Assembly (NCBI RefSeq): GCF_000321225.1 | Contig: NW_004450323.1 | Coordinates: 4,067,525 to 4,131,524 of the forward strand | Source: Odobenus rosmarus divergens | Taxonomy: Eukaryota; Chordata; Mammalia; Carnivora; Odobenidae | Direction of reading: 5' to 3' | DNA: 64,000 bases | In this document: piece by piece, positions 33,625-45,524 of the stretch | Layout: each line of letters opens with the position of its first letter | How positions within the stretch are numbered: position 1 is the stretch's first letter | Notes under the pieces: model-generated | Databases searched by the model: none | Seen by the model: only the letters and a program-made list of their open reading frames with translations | What the model was told of the DNA's origin: nothing | Translations under genes and position numbers: made by a program

Positions 33625-33740
33625 TACGACCATCAGCTCTATGTGGGCAGTCTGTTTTATTTCATCACTATTGGCCCATCACATAGTACAATTCTTCGCA
33701 TATCATGGGTGCTCACAAAAGAAGTAAATAAGTATTTATT
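33625..33740 (+). mobile_element. L2 3' end
   Basis: CTCTATGTGGGCAGTCTGTTTT, CATCACATAGTACAATTC and CATGGGTGCTCACAAAAG are the last part of L2. Confidence 0.6.
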
Positions 33741-34300
33741 GATCACCTGCTATATCTTGGGTACCCTGCCTGGGTGCTAATGGTCAGAGGTGGGCCAAAG
33801 GGATATATCCCTGTCCCCTTGGAGCTTACAACCTGAAGGAGGGAGACAGAGAAGACTGGTATTTATTTTGAAGTATACACATAAACACATAAATGCAAAT
33901 TGAGAAACATGAACAGAATGAAATAATTAGGTAATGAACAGAATGAAGTAATCAGGAACATGTGGAACAGGGGAAGAGAGTTACTTAGATAATGGTTGTC
34001 AGGGAAGATAGGTTGGAAAAAATAATTTTCATTTGAGGTACAAATGAGGAGGAGGATCCAGGGGCAGAGATTTAGAGGTTTAGCATTCCAAGTGGAGGCA
34101 ACAGCATGAGCAAAGACTCTAAGACAGGCGTGTTCCAGAACATGAAAAGTCTAGCATCACTGAGGGGTTCCACAGGCAACAGATCATGTTGGGCATATGT
34201 CATTGAGGGGATTTGAGAAAGTGACATGGTCTCACTTAGGTTTTAGGAAAGCACTCTGGGCTGTAAGGAGAATGGATTGAGAAGCTAGAGGAGCACTATT
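33741..34300 (+). mobile_element. Ancient interspersed repeat, family not assigned
   Basis: TATTTATTGATCACCTGCTAT, CCCCTTGGAGCTTACAACCTG, GCATTCCAAGTGGAGGCAAC, GTGACATGGTCTCACTTAGG and GGAAAGCACTCTGGGCTG. The most complete copy of the family also seen at 12840-13140. Confidence 0.5.
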
Positions 34301-34753
34301 GCCACAGAAGAGGTTAAGAGTTGACAAGGGAAGTGGAAAGAGGTTAGACTCAAGATACACGTTGGAGGAAGAATTACCAGGGTAGCTGAGGGTTTGGCTC
34401 TGGGGCTTAGGGAAGGGCTTGGATAACCAGGTGGATGGAAGAAGACTGGGTGAGAACCAGGATAAGGAGATGAATGGAATCAGTCTCCAGTCATACCACA
34501 CAGGAGTAAAAGGGTTGGGATGGCTGCCACCATTCTCACTTCCCAGCAGTGCTCATGGTTTTGTTTGTTTTTTTTTTCTTTAATAGGAAAGTAGAAACAG
34601 AAATTGGTGAGATAGTTTATCTCCGTTCACACAGCAAATTATGGAGATGTGTTGGCATAAGAATCAACAATCCAGCAAGCCAAATGGGCCATATTTACAT
34701 GCAGTCCCCCTTGTTACCTCTGTGGTGCTAATCCAAAGGTCAATGAGCCTTTC
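34301..34753. other. Intron 1, unassigned
   Basis: Includes a T run at 34568-34576. Nothing coding. Confidence 0.4.
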
Positions 34754-34771
34754 TAGAAGAGTTCTTCTCTG

Positions 34772-34966
34772 GGGTGCCTGGGTGGCTCAGTCATTAAGTG
34801 TCTGCATTTGGCTCAGGTCATGATCCTGGAGTCCCAGGATCAAGTCCCGCATCGGGCTCCCTGCTCAGCGGGAAGTCTGCTTCTCCCTCTCCCACTCCTC
34901 CTGCTTGTGTTCCCTCTCTCACTGTCTCTCTCTGTCAAATGAATAAATAAAATCTTTTAAAAAATA
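34772..34966 (+). mobile_element. Can-SINE
   Basis: Bounded by TAGAAGAGTTCTTCTCTG (34754-34771) and TAGAAGAGTTCTTTTCTG (34967-34984), 17 of 18 identical. Full head, body GGCTCCCTGCTCAGCGGGAAG, and TAAATAAAATCTTTTAAAAAA tail. Confidence 0.97.
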
Positions 34967-34984
34967 TAGAAGAGTTCTTTTCTG

Positions 34985-36649
34985 TGATTCACCATCTCTC
35001 AGGGGGACTGGGTCACTGGGTCCCTGCCACTCCTCAGATGTTCTTGGGCAATGGTCCCTCTGTCCTCTAGTCCTTCTGAGGGTGATGGAGATCTGTGCAA
35101 AGCCCTGGGTAGTCCCAAGTGAGCCAGCATGGCCATTGCTGATCTGCCCACAAGATTTGCCATCAGAGCCTGCAGTACTTCCGATTCTAGTCTAAGTGAC
35201 TTGTCTCCCAGTGCCTGGCCTACAGTCCTTCCCAGCTCCAACGCATAGTGCCACTGGAATGATGTTCCACAATAGTAAACTTCTGCCTCCTGTGGGGAGA
35301 ACTTAAGGAATGCCCAATTTACAGTGTCTCCCTATACCGACCTGAGAACCCACAGAGACAAGCTGGCAGCCATCTTGAAAAATGTGGCCCTGTTCTCCAC
35401 TCCACTCACAGTTGATTGGACTAGAAGGACAAAGAAGAATTTTCCCCCTGGTATTAGGACTGGAGGAAAGAGAGACAGAAACACATGGAGATGGAAGGAT
35501 TTGGTCCTTCTGTGAGGCTGCGGTTGGCCATCTTACGCTGCGAATTTTGAGGTATAGAGGTTGCAAGTCAGCAGAATGAGTGAATGATGAATCAGATACA
35601 CAGAAGAGGCAAAGATGAGAGATGAATATACCTCAAGGAATCCCCACTATTCCAAATTTGAGTTTCTAGCCTCCCTGAGGCCCCTTCTTGCCCACAGGGG
35701 TTCATGATTGTTATAATAAATTCCCTCTTCTTGCTGAAGTGATTTCTGTCCCCACCACCAACATAGACTAAAGCAACAATAATGCTATTAAATTTCTTTA
35801 ATTTTAACATGCACCACAAGCATTCAATAATTCATGTGTGTGTGTGTGTGTGTCTTGGGGGAGAAACACTACATTAAAAATAAGTTTGTATGACATTCCA
35901 ATTTTAGAAATGTTCAACATGAAAAGCATGCATCTTAGCATTGAGGAAATAGGACACTTCAATTTTTAACGCTCTGATCCTGACTCTTAATTAGGTAAAA
36001 TGGTCCATTTAAATGCAATTAAAGTGTACACGTCTCCAAGTCATTAAGGAGTAGCTGAAATCTATCTGTTACTGCCTGCGTGGGAGAGCTACTTGAGTTA
36101 GCCTTTGGCTGGTGGGGCATAGCCCTATATGATAACCATGGTCATCATCATGGGGATCATAATCATAAGAGGATCTCCCCGTTAAGATCATTATCCAAAC
36201 CCTTACTGTCCCCCTCACAGAGGGCCATTGTCAGAGCCTCATTAAGCTGTCCATCTTTCCAAAGGAGGCTGCCCCCCCCACCACTGCCTTCCTGCCAAGT
36301 GTGTTTGCCTTCCTCCCTCCCTCCATCTTCCTCTGGGGATCCCCAAGGTGAGTTCCAGGCAGCTGCAGGGATGGCTTGGCCCAAGCAGAGCTGAGCGCTC
36401 TACCAGGCCTTGCAAGCCTTCAGGGGTAGAGTGGTATAGGAGTCAGCTAAAGATATGGAACTGGGGTGCAGAGCATTCAAGCCACGTGCACAGGGACACC
36501 TGGCCAGATAGTGACAGAACCCAGACTAGAACCAGGTTTACTGACCAGGCTGTCTTCTACTCATTCTATCCAACTCCTCTTCCCACCCAAAGCACGGAGG
36601 CTGGGCACGGAGCAGGGAGACAAAGGGAGCCAGCGTGAGTGGCAGCAGA
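34985..36649. other. Intron 1, unassigned, with (TG)n
   Basis: 35000-35640 is possibly an old LTR but lacks diagnostic ends. A (TG)9 tract lies at 35835-35853. 35940-36060 is AT-rich with several ATTA/TAAT cores (TCTTAATTAGG, GTCATTAAGG). Confidence 0.35.
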
Positions 36650-36875
36650 ACCAGTGATTAAGAGCATGGATCTGCTTCCAGAGTGCCCAGGTTCAAATCC
36701 CAGCTCCACCCCTCCCCAGCTGCACTGGCTCTGGCCAGCTACTTAACCCCTTTACGCCTCAGCCGTTTTGTCTGTAAAATGGGAGCTAAAAACAGTATCT
36801 GTCGCATAGGTTTGTTTCAGCGTTATTATAATTAATGTGAATAAAACACATTGAACAGTGCTTGGCACATGCAGT
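36650..36875 (+). mobile_element. MIR SINE, near full length
   Basis: GTGATTAAGAGCATGGATCTGC, CCCAGGTTCAAATCCCAGCTCC, TACTTAACCCCTTTACGCCTC, TTTTGTCTGTAAAATGGGAG and AACAGTGCTTGGCACATGC cover nearly the whole consensus. Confidence 0.9.
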
Positions 36876-37360
36876 TTGTGCTATATGTGTGTTTGTTAAA
36901 TACAACCCAGCAGCCTCTGGAGACCCGAAGTCTGATGAGGTGTCTGGGGGCGTCGAGCCATCCTGGGACATCAGGTGGACAGAGTCCCTCACCACTAGGG
37001 GCTGGGTTACAAAAGCAGCCAGGTGGAGACCCACAGGAAGGGGGGTAGGAAGGATGCTGGCTTGTGGCTTGGGCTACCTCAACATGTAGCCCATCACCTC
37101 ACCTACCACCTCCCTCCTCAGGAAGGCTCCATATTCTTTCTGACAGCACTGTAGCTAGTGGTGCCCTTGAGAACATTGCTGGTGGCAGTGGGACCGCAGG
37201 CTGACTGGCCAAGTCCCTCCACCTCTGAAAGCAGGACCTGGTGGGAGGAGAGGGTTTCAGAGGCTCCTGCTGGAGGAGGCTGTGGGTGCTTCCTGAGGTC
37301 TGTGTCAGCCTGCCGCCCGCTCTGGAAATAGAGAGCTGGGTCACAAAAGGCACTCCTAAA
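36876..37360. other. Intron 1, unassigned
   Basis: GC-rich unique sequence with overlapping open frames of no recognised family. Confidence 0.4.
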
Positions 37361-37377
37361 CAAATGAGGCATTTCTT

Positions 37378-37576
37378 TCTTTTCTTTTCTTTTTTTTTTT
37401 TAGATTTTTACTTATTTATCTGAGAGAGAGTGAGAGCAAGAGAGATCACAGAGAGAGAGGGAGAAGCAGACTCCTCAATGAGCGGGGAGCCCGACACGGG
37501 GCTCGATCCCAGGACCCTGAGATCATGACCTGAGCCAAAGGCAGACGCTTAACTGACTGAACCACCCAGGCGCCCC
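37378..37576 (-). mobile_element. Can-SINE
   Basis: Minus copy between CAAATGAGGCATTTCTT (37361-37377) and CAAGTGAGGCATTTCTT (37577-37593), one mismatch. It ends GAACCACCCAGGCGCCCC. Confidence 0.97.
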
Positions 37577-37593
37577 CAAGTGAGGCATTTCTT

Positions 37594-39184
37594 ATTAACC
37601 CCCAAACATGTGGGGTTTGGAGTTTTTTGGCCAACCTGCATTTTTAAGGATAAATCCAAACCAGAACAGAGGTCTAGAGTAAAATATGCAGGGCTCAGAG
37701 CTCTCTGGGCTCTGTCTAAAGAATTCCAACATCTTCAGATCTTCATTCAACCTCTCAGAAATGTGGAACCTCCTCTGTTTCCTTTCCTTTCTAAGATGCT
37801 CTCTCTCTCTCTCCCCCCTCTTTCTTTTCCCTCTACCCTCCCCCTCCCTCTCACTTCCCCAGGTTTGTTAGAGGTCCACGCCCGATTTTCAGGCAGAGAC
37901 TCAGCCTGAGACTCAGCTGGGGTCCCCTCCACCCTGAATGCCTCATGGCAATTCCAGTGACAGAACAGAAGCGAATTGGGGCGGAGTTGGTGGGGGCGGC
38001 GGGGGGGGGGGGGGGGGCGGCAGTGCGCTGAGCCCTCAGGAAGGAAAGGGGGCAGATGCAGACCACAGCTGTTGTCATAAAACATGCTGGGGCAGGGGGC
38101 TGGCTGGAGGGTTGCCAGAGCCTGTTTGCAGCTCACAGCTGGGGAAGAGGGGCGCAGGAGGGCCATGCGGAAGGATGAAGGGGAGGAGGAGAGGGAGCTG
38201 GAGGGGGAGCTGCTGGTAGGAGACCCTGCTGCCCAAACCAGATGAAAGGAGAGCAGATATCCCCTGAAGGAAGCAGAGGCAGGTTTGGCCCAGGGGTGGG
38301 CCAAGGGAACTGGGGAGACTGGAATGTGAACACCTTCTCCCCATCATGAAAAGCCGCCAGGCTTTCTCTTTGAGCTCCCTCCCTTTCTGAAGGGCTCCCT
38401 GCTCCCTCTGTCGGGCCTTCCTGCCTCAGCCTCTTCAGAGGGCCAGATGCACACTGCTGACAACTTAGGGCTCCCCCCGCCAGGGAGGGGGGCACACTCT
38501 GCCTCCCACTCACCCAGGCGGCTCTCTTGCCAGTAGCAGGCCCAGCTCTGCACCTCTTTTACAAATTCCAAATGGAACCTGTGTTCTCTGAGGAGAACTC
38601 TGCCAAAACATTGCACGGGCCTCCCAGCCAGGAGTTGGGCTTTCTGTTAGAGAACATTATGGGACTGCAAACAAAGGGCCAGCGGGCCTTTTCTAGAATT
38701 TGAATGCAGGGCCCAGATTCACAAAGTTAACCCTACTCCTTTCCATATTATCTGATCTCACCAGCAAGGGATTTTTTTTTTTTTCCAGACAACTTTATCT
38801 TATCTGACTGTCTTTGGGGGGACACCATAACCCAGGAGGTATAGCAGAGTTAAATGGTAAGAGGCAGGATATGGTATTAATCACTGAGCACGCTCAGTGT
38901 AAAAGGCACCAAATCCTGAATAAATTAAAGTGCTAGTCATGCAGGCCAGGACCAAAGGGAGGGGAAACTGAGGGCAACGACAATGAAGAAAAGACTTGAA
39001 ATGAGCTTTGGGATCCGCATGAGGACGTAGGATGGAAGTGAAGTGCAATCAGATCCTGTCACCAGCCAGCCCTGCACCAGATGGGGAAAGAAATTCAAAA
39101 AGTCAAAAAGACACTTGCCTGCCTTTGAGCCTGCCTGAAAGACATGCTAGCTAAGCCCAGGAGGGCCACTCCAGAGTCACTTTT
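37594..39184. other. Intron 1, GC-rich with homopolymer
   Basis: Contains a CT-rich stretch (37799-37860), a long G run (37991-38021), and GA-rich DNA to 38230. Long open frames on the minus strand are low-complexity and unsupported. 38750-38790 has a T run. Confidence 0.4.
37991..38021 (+). repeat. G-rich tract with 17-bp poly(G)
   Basis: TGGGGGCGGC followed by 17 G and CGGC. G-quadruplex capable and prone to assembly or length error. Confidence 0.9.
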
Positions 39185-39201
39185 AAGCTACGCTGGACCA
39201 G

Positions 39202-39450
39202 GAGCGCCTGGGTGGCTCAGTTGGTTAAACCGCTGCCTTCAGCTCAGGTCATGATCCCAGGGTCCTGGGATCGAGCCCCACATCGGGCTCCCTGCTCATG
39301 CAGGAAGCCTGCTTCTCCCTCTGCCTGCTGCTCCCCCTGCTTGTGCTCTCTCCCTCTCTCTCTCTCTCGCTCTGTGTGTCAAATAAATAAATAAAATCTT
39401 TAAAAAAAAAATAACAACAAAATGTATATAAGTTTAAAAAAAAAAAAAAA
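39202..39450 (+). mobile_element. Can-SINE with composite tail
   Basis: Perfect 17-bp direct repeats AAGCTACGCTGGACCAG at 39185-39201 and 39451-39467. The tail has AAATAAAATCTTTAAAAAAA, then about 25 bp of AT-rich sequence (AACAACAAAATGTATATAAG), then a second A run, all inside the duplications. Confidence 0.97.
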
Positions 39451-39467
39451 AAGCTACGCTGGACCAG

Positions 39468-40012
39468 AAAGAAATTCCATGACTTCCTTGGATGTAACCC
39501 TTTCTCTGGGGATCCAAACTCACCCTGGAATTCTCCCAGCTTCACACAGGTCTGGGCACCCTGCCCTCCCACCATCCCTGCTGGCTTCATGGCCTTTAAA
39601 ACCTCTGCACATTTCCCCTCACTTTGTTTGCAACAGTGATGGCCATCAGCCTATCGGGAGCCACAGGGTAATGGCAAACGAGATCACGATCCAGGGAGGT
39701 GGCCCTTGGTCTTATGGCTGGGCAAGGCTGTGATGTCCATGTCACAAGGCAATGCTGGCACAGAGCTGGGACGCCTCTGGCCCCCACTAAAAACCCCACA
39801 GAAGAGGACTCCACCCAGCTGTTCGAAATTCTTTTGAGGGAAAAACAAAACCTAGGAGGAGCCCAATGCCCAGAGAACCCTCCAGGGGATATTTGGAGCT
39901 GGATACCCCATCACTCAGAGGTGTTACTGAACATCTCCAGATAGACCCAAAGATAGGCCCTTTGGCCAAAAGAATGTTCAAATTGGGAGTGGGTTAAGAA
40001 GGTCATCTCTAC
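39468..40012. other. Intron 1, unassigned
   Basis: Unique-looking. No supported gene. Confidence 0.4.
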
Positions 40013-40465
40013 TGTGGTAGGCAGAATAATGGTCCCCCAAAGATGTCTACATCCTAATTGCCAGAACCTGTGAATATGTCACCTCACATGGCCAAAAAGA
40101 CTTTGCAGGTGTCATTAAGTTAAGGATCTTGAGATGGGGAAATTATCCTGGATAATTTGGGTAGACCTAAGGTAACATAAGGATCCTTACAAGAGGGAGG
40201 CAAGAGGATCAGAGTCAGGAAAGGAGATGTGATGAGGAAAGCAGATGTCGAAGTAATGGGACACCATGAGCCAAGGGATGTGGCAGTTTCTCGAAGATGG
40301 ATTGGACAGGAAAACAGATTCTTCCCTAGAGACTCCAGAAGAGAAAGCAGCCCGCCTGACTGATTTTCGACCTCTGACCTCCAGAGTTGTAAGCTAATAC
40401 CTTTATATTGTTTAAAACCATCAATTTGTGGCAATTTCTTACAGCAGGAATAGGAAACAAGTATA
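40013..40465 (+). mobile_element. MLT1-type LTR (ERVL-MaLR), near complete
   Basis: TGTGGTAGGCAGAATAATGG at the start, GATGTCTACATCCTAATTGC, GACTTTGCAGGTGTCATTAAG, GAGATGGGGAAATTATCCTGG, CCTTACAAGAGGGAGGCAAG, GACCTCCAGAGTTGTAAGC, TTTGTGGCAATTTCTTACAG and GGAATAGGAAACAAG at the end. Better preserved than the copy at 16055-16502. Confidence 0.9.
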
Positions 40466-41469
40466 CTCATTAAGCGATTTGACTTCCCCATGACCCAAAC
40501 CGTTTCTAGGTAAGCCTGAAACATGGCACTCCTCTTGGCTTTCTTCACAGAGCATCTACGGCTCGTGCTTCCCTCTCCTGCCATTAATTCTGTCATTTCT
40601 GGCTGTGAATTTGTTCTCTCCAGCTATCTCAGGGATCCACCGGTACAATTTAACTGTTCCCAGAGGTGTGAAAGCTGGAAGGAGGAAATGATAAATGCGA
40701 GTCCAGAGGCCTTGAGAAACGTGCATGATGGCTTTTCCTCACTGAATGAAGAGGATGCTGGGAAAGATCCCCTCCAGCGGATGCGCTTATCAAAAGTTTC
40801 TTCCCACCACACTCAGAGCAACGTATTACGTACTATGCCACGCAGATTGGGGTTAGCCTTCACACAATACTGTCCTGGGGATGTGCAGGGCCCAGAGCCT
40901 CTCTTAGAGGTGTGCTGGAAGGACAAGCAGCTTAGGTGTCTCCGCCTACCCCACCCCCAATGGTCACCTGGGCAATCTGGTTAACAAATGTCAGGGGAGA
41001 CCTTCTGTGGCCTTCTACGCAGCCTCCTCAAGGGGAAGTTATTTGTCTCTATTCCCCGATGCACAGACACAAGCTCGTGTCGAGATTTGCTGAGCCCCAG
41101 CTAGAGCAAGCCATTCTCTTCAGCTCCAACTTTGCCACCACAGGCAGCAGCTCTCAGGCCTTAGGGCCCCACAACACACCCAAGAGCCTATTTGTGCCTG
41201 CTCTTATCATAGGCCCCAGAGTGGGCTGCTGAGGTGAGCACAAGAACACTAGAACCTTAGGTCCCACTCAAACAGCCATGGAGACCGAGCACTGGTGTTT
41301 GGGAGGCTCCAGTGGAGAGGCTCTGGGCCCACTTCCTGTTTGCTATAGTCAATGGGTCAAGAAGAGGTCACATGATATTGTCCTAAGTGGAGAGAATTCA
41401 GGAACTAGAGCACAGGTTGGGATTAGGTTATCACAAAAGCATGATTCAACCAGGTCTCCCAACTCCTTA
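40466..41469. other. Intron 1, unassigned
   Basis: A 153-codon open frame (40523-40984, plus) was examined. No family or splice support, taken as chance. Confidence 0.4.
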
Positions 41470-41585
41470 CCATATTGATTAATAATAGTTATCAATAGTT
41501 AATATAATTTACCAAGCACTTTACAGAGGCCCCCTCATTTAATTCATGCTACTATCCCGTTATCCTCATTTTACTGGGCTTCTGT
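41470..41585 (-). mobile_element. MIR SINE fragment
   Basis: ACCAAGCACTTTACAGAGGCC, CTCATTTAATTCATGC and ATCCTCATTTTACTGGGC are reverse-complement MIR motifs. Confidence 0.65.
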
Positions 41586-42826
41586 GAAAGGTCACCAAAC
41601 AACCACAACCGAAATAACAACTACCAACACAACAGGTTTCTTCCTCCTTATTAGATCCCATTTCTGTTAACAGCAGTACCATCCACCCAGATGTCCAAAT
41701 AGAAATGTCTGATAGAAACCACATGGTCTTGTCTTCCTCTACTCTTCTCTACTTAATTCATCCCTATGTCCTGGAAAATCTACATCTCTGGCTACAGATG
41801 CAGGTGGAAAGGAGATAGTCCTTCACTCATTCATGTAAAATGTGAATGAGCCACCACCACAGTCATCACCTCCATGCCCTCTTCTGTGGTGAGGTGCTTC
41901 AGGGTCGAAGCGCTCTTTTTCTGATCCATAGGTGTTTTTGCTGCACCAAGCTTGAAGATGTTTCTGATCAGATCATCTTCAGTTACAGCACAGCTTGTCT
42001 CCTTAGGACGGACATTTCTCCCACCTGTATAACGCTTTCCTGAAGCTTGGGGAAAAAAATGCTTCCCAGAGGGACAACACATATATTCCTCTGGAAGCCT
42101 CCCCTTGTATTCCAGGATGAACTTGATCATACCTTTCACTGTGCTCCCATGCTACTTCAAGCATGCCTCTTTTCATAGTTAACCCTAAGTAAGATCATTT
42201 ATTTCATTTTATTATTTTTCTGTTTTTTTCAACAAGATTATAGGATCTCAGAAGTTAGGACCGGGTTTAACTTATTTTTTAATCCCCAGCCTAGCCAGTG
42301 CCTGGCACATTATAGACACTCACTAATGTTTGTTGGAAAAATAATCTGTGACTATAAGAAGCCTGCCTGTCCTCCGTGCACAGGCTGTTCTTAAGAGATG
42401 AAGAGGTTTATAGGGATGTAGGAGGCAGAGACTTCCACAGCTAAGCCCCTGAACTCTATGAAATCTGCTTCTGGAAAGAACTAAAGCCTAGTCAGAAATT
42501 GCTCCCTGAATTTATGTGATTTCCTCTAATACCAAACTTATTCCCTGGCAACAGACTTTAATGCCTCCCTAAATCAGTCAGTGAACTTCTGTTTGTTGGG
42601 TTTTTAACCAGGATCAGCACTGTGGTGTTACTAGAGCAGTGCCATGATCAAATCTAAGCCTACTGGACTCGATTCAGAATCAAGCTGGGGGACTGGATTA
42701 AATATGGTAACTGTCAACATTATGAGTCACTGTCCCCTTCACTTTTCATTTAGTCCTTACAGCAGACTTCTGTTGCACACGGTAGACTGAACATATGCAT
42801 CTATTTCTACTCTCTTAAAACCCCAC
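41586..42826. other. Intron 1, mostly unassigned
   Basis: 42230-42340 (GTTAGGACCGGGTTTAACTT, TAGCCAGTGCCTGGCACATT) is probably an L2 or MIR 3' end. A 102-codon minus-strand open frame at 41831-42139 encodes no family I recognise. Confidence 0.4.
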
Positions 42827-42841
42827 TAAAAGGGGAGCAGC

Positions 42842-43033
42842 TGGGTGGCTCAGTCAGTTGAGCATCCTGATTCTTGATTTTGGCTCAGGTCATGATCTCA
42901 GGGTCATGGGATTGAGCCCTGCATCGGGCTCTGCACTGGGCATGAAGCCTGCTTAAGATTCTCTCTTTTTCCCTCTCCCTCTGCCCTTCCCCACTCACAC
43001 TCTGTCAAAAACAAAACAAAATAAAAACAAAAA
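42842..43033 (+). mobile_element. Can-SINE, older subfamily
   Basis: GCTGGGTGGCTCAGTCAGTTG, TCAGGTCATGATCTCAGGG, GCCTGCTTAAGATTCTCTC and an A-rich tail of ACAAAACAAAATAAAAAC type. Possible diverged duplication AAAACCCCACTAAAA (42827-42841) and CACAACCCATTAAAA (43034-43048). Confidence 0.9.
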
Positions 43034-43048
43034 CACAACCCATTAAAA

Positions 43049-43929
43049 TGAAAGTAAAGGAATAAAAAGGTAAAATGCTAAGACAAAGAAAATGGGATGG
43101 GAAGTAACACCAGACAAAAGATATCCACATTATCTTTGGAAGGTGAAAAACAGATGCATGAGTAGTAACTGACAGAGCAGAGCGGAGAAAGTCAAACATA
43201 AATGCCCAAAGCTAATTTGCATGACTGAATCTAAGAGTGGGGATCTGAGGCACCATTACCTTACAAAGTATGGAGGTGAACACAGAATAGGTAAAAATTG
43301 GTAAAAAAGAGCCATTAGACCCCCACACTCTCTGACCTCCTCCATGGAATGTGTTTGTTGCCCTTCTCTGATCCTGGCAGGAAATGGGAATATTTTCCTC
43401 TGGAGCAAATAACCCTAAGAGGTTCTAGACTCCGAGAAACAAGCCAAAGTGAAGGGCAGAGGGGAAGTGCTTTCTGGAACACAAGGGGATTAAATCAAAG
43501 TCTGCATGCTAAACAGTGAGATCCACAGCTTCCTTTCCCATGAGGCTTCCAAAACACTAGCAGGCTAGTTGATGTTCTTCAAGCAGAAGATCGAGGACTC
43601 CTCTTTGGGGAAACTGAGTGGCTCAAGAGAAAATATGGCTGGATATTGGTGGAGCCACCCTTACATGTCCATAAACCCACTAGTCAACAAGCTCCATCTC
43701 TGATTCAGCAAGGCCCAGTTTGTGAATGAACAGTCAAGGATCACCAGTCACTTGAAGAAAACAACCAACATAAAGGAGGAAAATGAAAATTAACAATGGG
43801 GGTTGGGAGAGGAAACTCAGAGAAACAGAGGAAATGCAGAAAATAGAAAAAAAAATTCAAAGATATTATAATATCCTCAGAGAGATGTAAGATTTTGCAT
43901 CCATGAAATAAGAAAATGCTATAACAGAC
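43049..43929. other. Intron 1, A-rich, probably old repeat
   Basis: A-rich on the plus strand throughout, L1-like in composition, but no diagnostic block is recognised. Confidence 0.35.
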
Positions 43930-44270
43930 CCAACCGTTAGTTCATTTGGTAGATTTTTCCTGTGCCTTACTGTGCACAGCACTAGTCTAGGTTCTAGAAA
44001 CAGCAGTAGCACTAATATAGAACACATTTAAACAACTCTGCCTTCAGGGAGCTTTCATTCTAGTGGAGAGAGATAGATAACAAACAAAAATAGGTAAACT
44101 AGAGTATGCTAGCTGATGGTAAATTCTATGGAGAGAAAAAAATACAGCAGGGAAGGGAGTTAGGCAGAGCTAGCAGGGAGATACATGAATTTAAACACAA
44201 TGACCACAGAAGACCTCACTGAGAAAGTAACATTTGAACACAGAAATGAAGGAGTTGAGATAGCAAATAT
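43930..44270 (+). mobile_element. Ancient interspersed repeat, family not assigned
   Basis: TGTGCCTTACTGTGCACAGC, CAGGGAGCTTTCATTCTAGTG, AAATTCTATGGAGAGAAA and CCTCACTGAGAAAGTAACATT, same family order as 12840-13140. Confidence 0.5.
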
Positions 44271-44738
44271 GAGAACACAAAGAGACTCTTGCCAACTGAA
44301 AACACTAAAACCAAAAATTAAAATTCTAAGAAAAGTTGGAAGATTAGGTTGAAGAAATCACATAAAGTAAACCATGAAGACAAAGAACAATAAGAGAGGA
44401 AAAGAAGGTAGAAGATCAATCCAGGAGATCCAATCTGACTAAAAGGTTTTCCTGAGACCCATACACATACGGTCAATTGATTTGCAATAAAAGATCAATG
44501 GGGAAAGAAGTCTTTTCAACAATTGGTGCTGAAACAACTAGATAAATGTATGGGGAAAACCCCGCCAGAACTTCAACTCCTATCCACAACATTCACAAAT
44601 AATAGTTTTAGATAAGCATAGCACATTTATCTAAATACAAAAGCTAAAACCATAAAGCTTCTAGAAGAAATATTAGATAATGAATTTGTGACCTTGGAAT
44701 ATAGGCAAAGCTTTCTAAGGACAGAAAAAGTATTAACT

Positions 44739-44937
44739 GGGGCGCCTGGGTGGCTCAGTCGTTAAGCATCTGCCTTTGGCTCAGGTCATGATCCCAGGGT
44801 CCTGGGATTGAGCCCCGCATCGGGCTCCCTGCTCTGCAAGAAGCCTGCTTCTCCCTCTCCCACTCCCCCTGCTTGTGTCCCTTCTCTCGCTGTGTCTCTC
44901 TCTGTCAAATAAATAAATAAAATCTAAAAAAAAAAAA
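44739..44937 (+). mobile_element. Can-SINE inside L1
   Basis: Perfect direct repeats AGAAAAAGTATTAACT (44723-44738 and 44938-44953). It is one of the best-preserved copies: CGCCTGGGTGGCTCAGTCG, CAGGTCATGATCCCAGGGTC, CTCTCTCTGTCAAATAAA and a clean A tail. Confidence 0.98.
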
Positions 44938-45021
44938 AGAAAAAGTATTAACTATAAAAGAAAAAGTGATAAATTAACTTCCAACAAAATTTAAAAGTTG
45001 TGCTTATCAAAAGATACTTTA

Positions 45022-45209
45022 TTATTTTTTTAAGATTTTATTTCTCTGAGAGAGAGAGAGCACCAGAGGAGGGTGGGGGTGGGGAGAGGGGCAGAGGGAG
45101 AAGAAGACTCCCTGCTGAGTAGGAGCCCAGTGTGGGGCTAGATCCCAGGACTCTGGGATCATGACCTGAGAAAAGTCAGAGGTTCAACCCACTGAGCCAC
45201 CCAGGCCCC
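45022..45209 (-). mobile_element. Can-SINE inside L1, opposite orientation
   Basis: Direct repeats CAAAAGATACTTTA at 45008-45021 and 45210-45223. It lies 84 bp from the plus-strand copy at 44739-44937, tail facing tail. Confidence 0.97.
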
Positions 45210-45524
45210 CAAAAGATACTTTAAAGAAAATAAACAGGCAAGCAACCAACTGGAGAAAATATTTGCAACATATGTAACTGAGGACTTATATCTAGAATAT
45301 GTAAACAACTCCTACCACTCAATAATAAGAAGACAAACAACCCAGTTAAAGGAAAATGTATGAAAACTTGAACGCACACTTCACAAAAGAAGATAGATGA
45401 GGGACCGAGAGTCACATGAAGAAGTATTCAACATCATTAGGAATCCAAGAAATGCAAAATAAAACTATAAGGAAATACCACTTCACACCTGTTTTTTGAA
45501 AAAACAACGTATTTTTAAACCTTT

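Noticed and set aside
37747..38513. 185- and 126-codon minus-strand frames near the poly(G) run
   Set aside because: Low-complexity Ser/Pro/Leu-rich translations of CT/GA-rich DNA. No recognised family.
41831..42139. 102-codon minus-strand open frame in non-repeat DNA
   Set aside because: No family recognised, no poly(A) or splice context, and no duplicated flanks that would make it a processed pseudogene. Probably chance, though a protein search would settle it.
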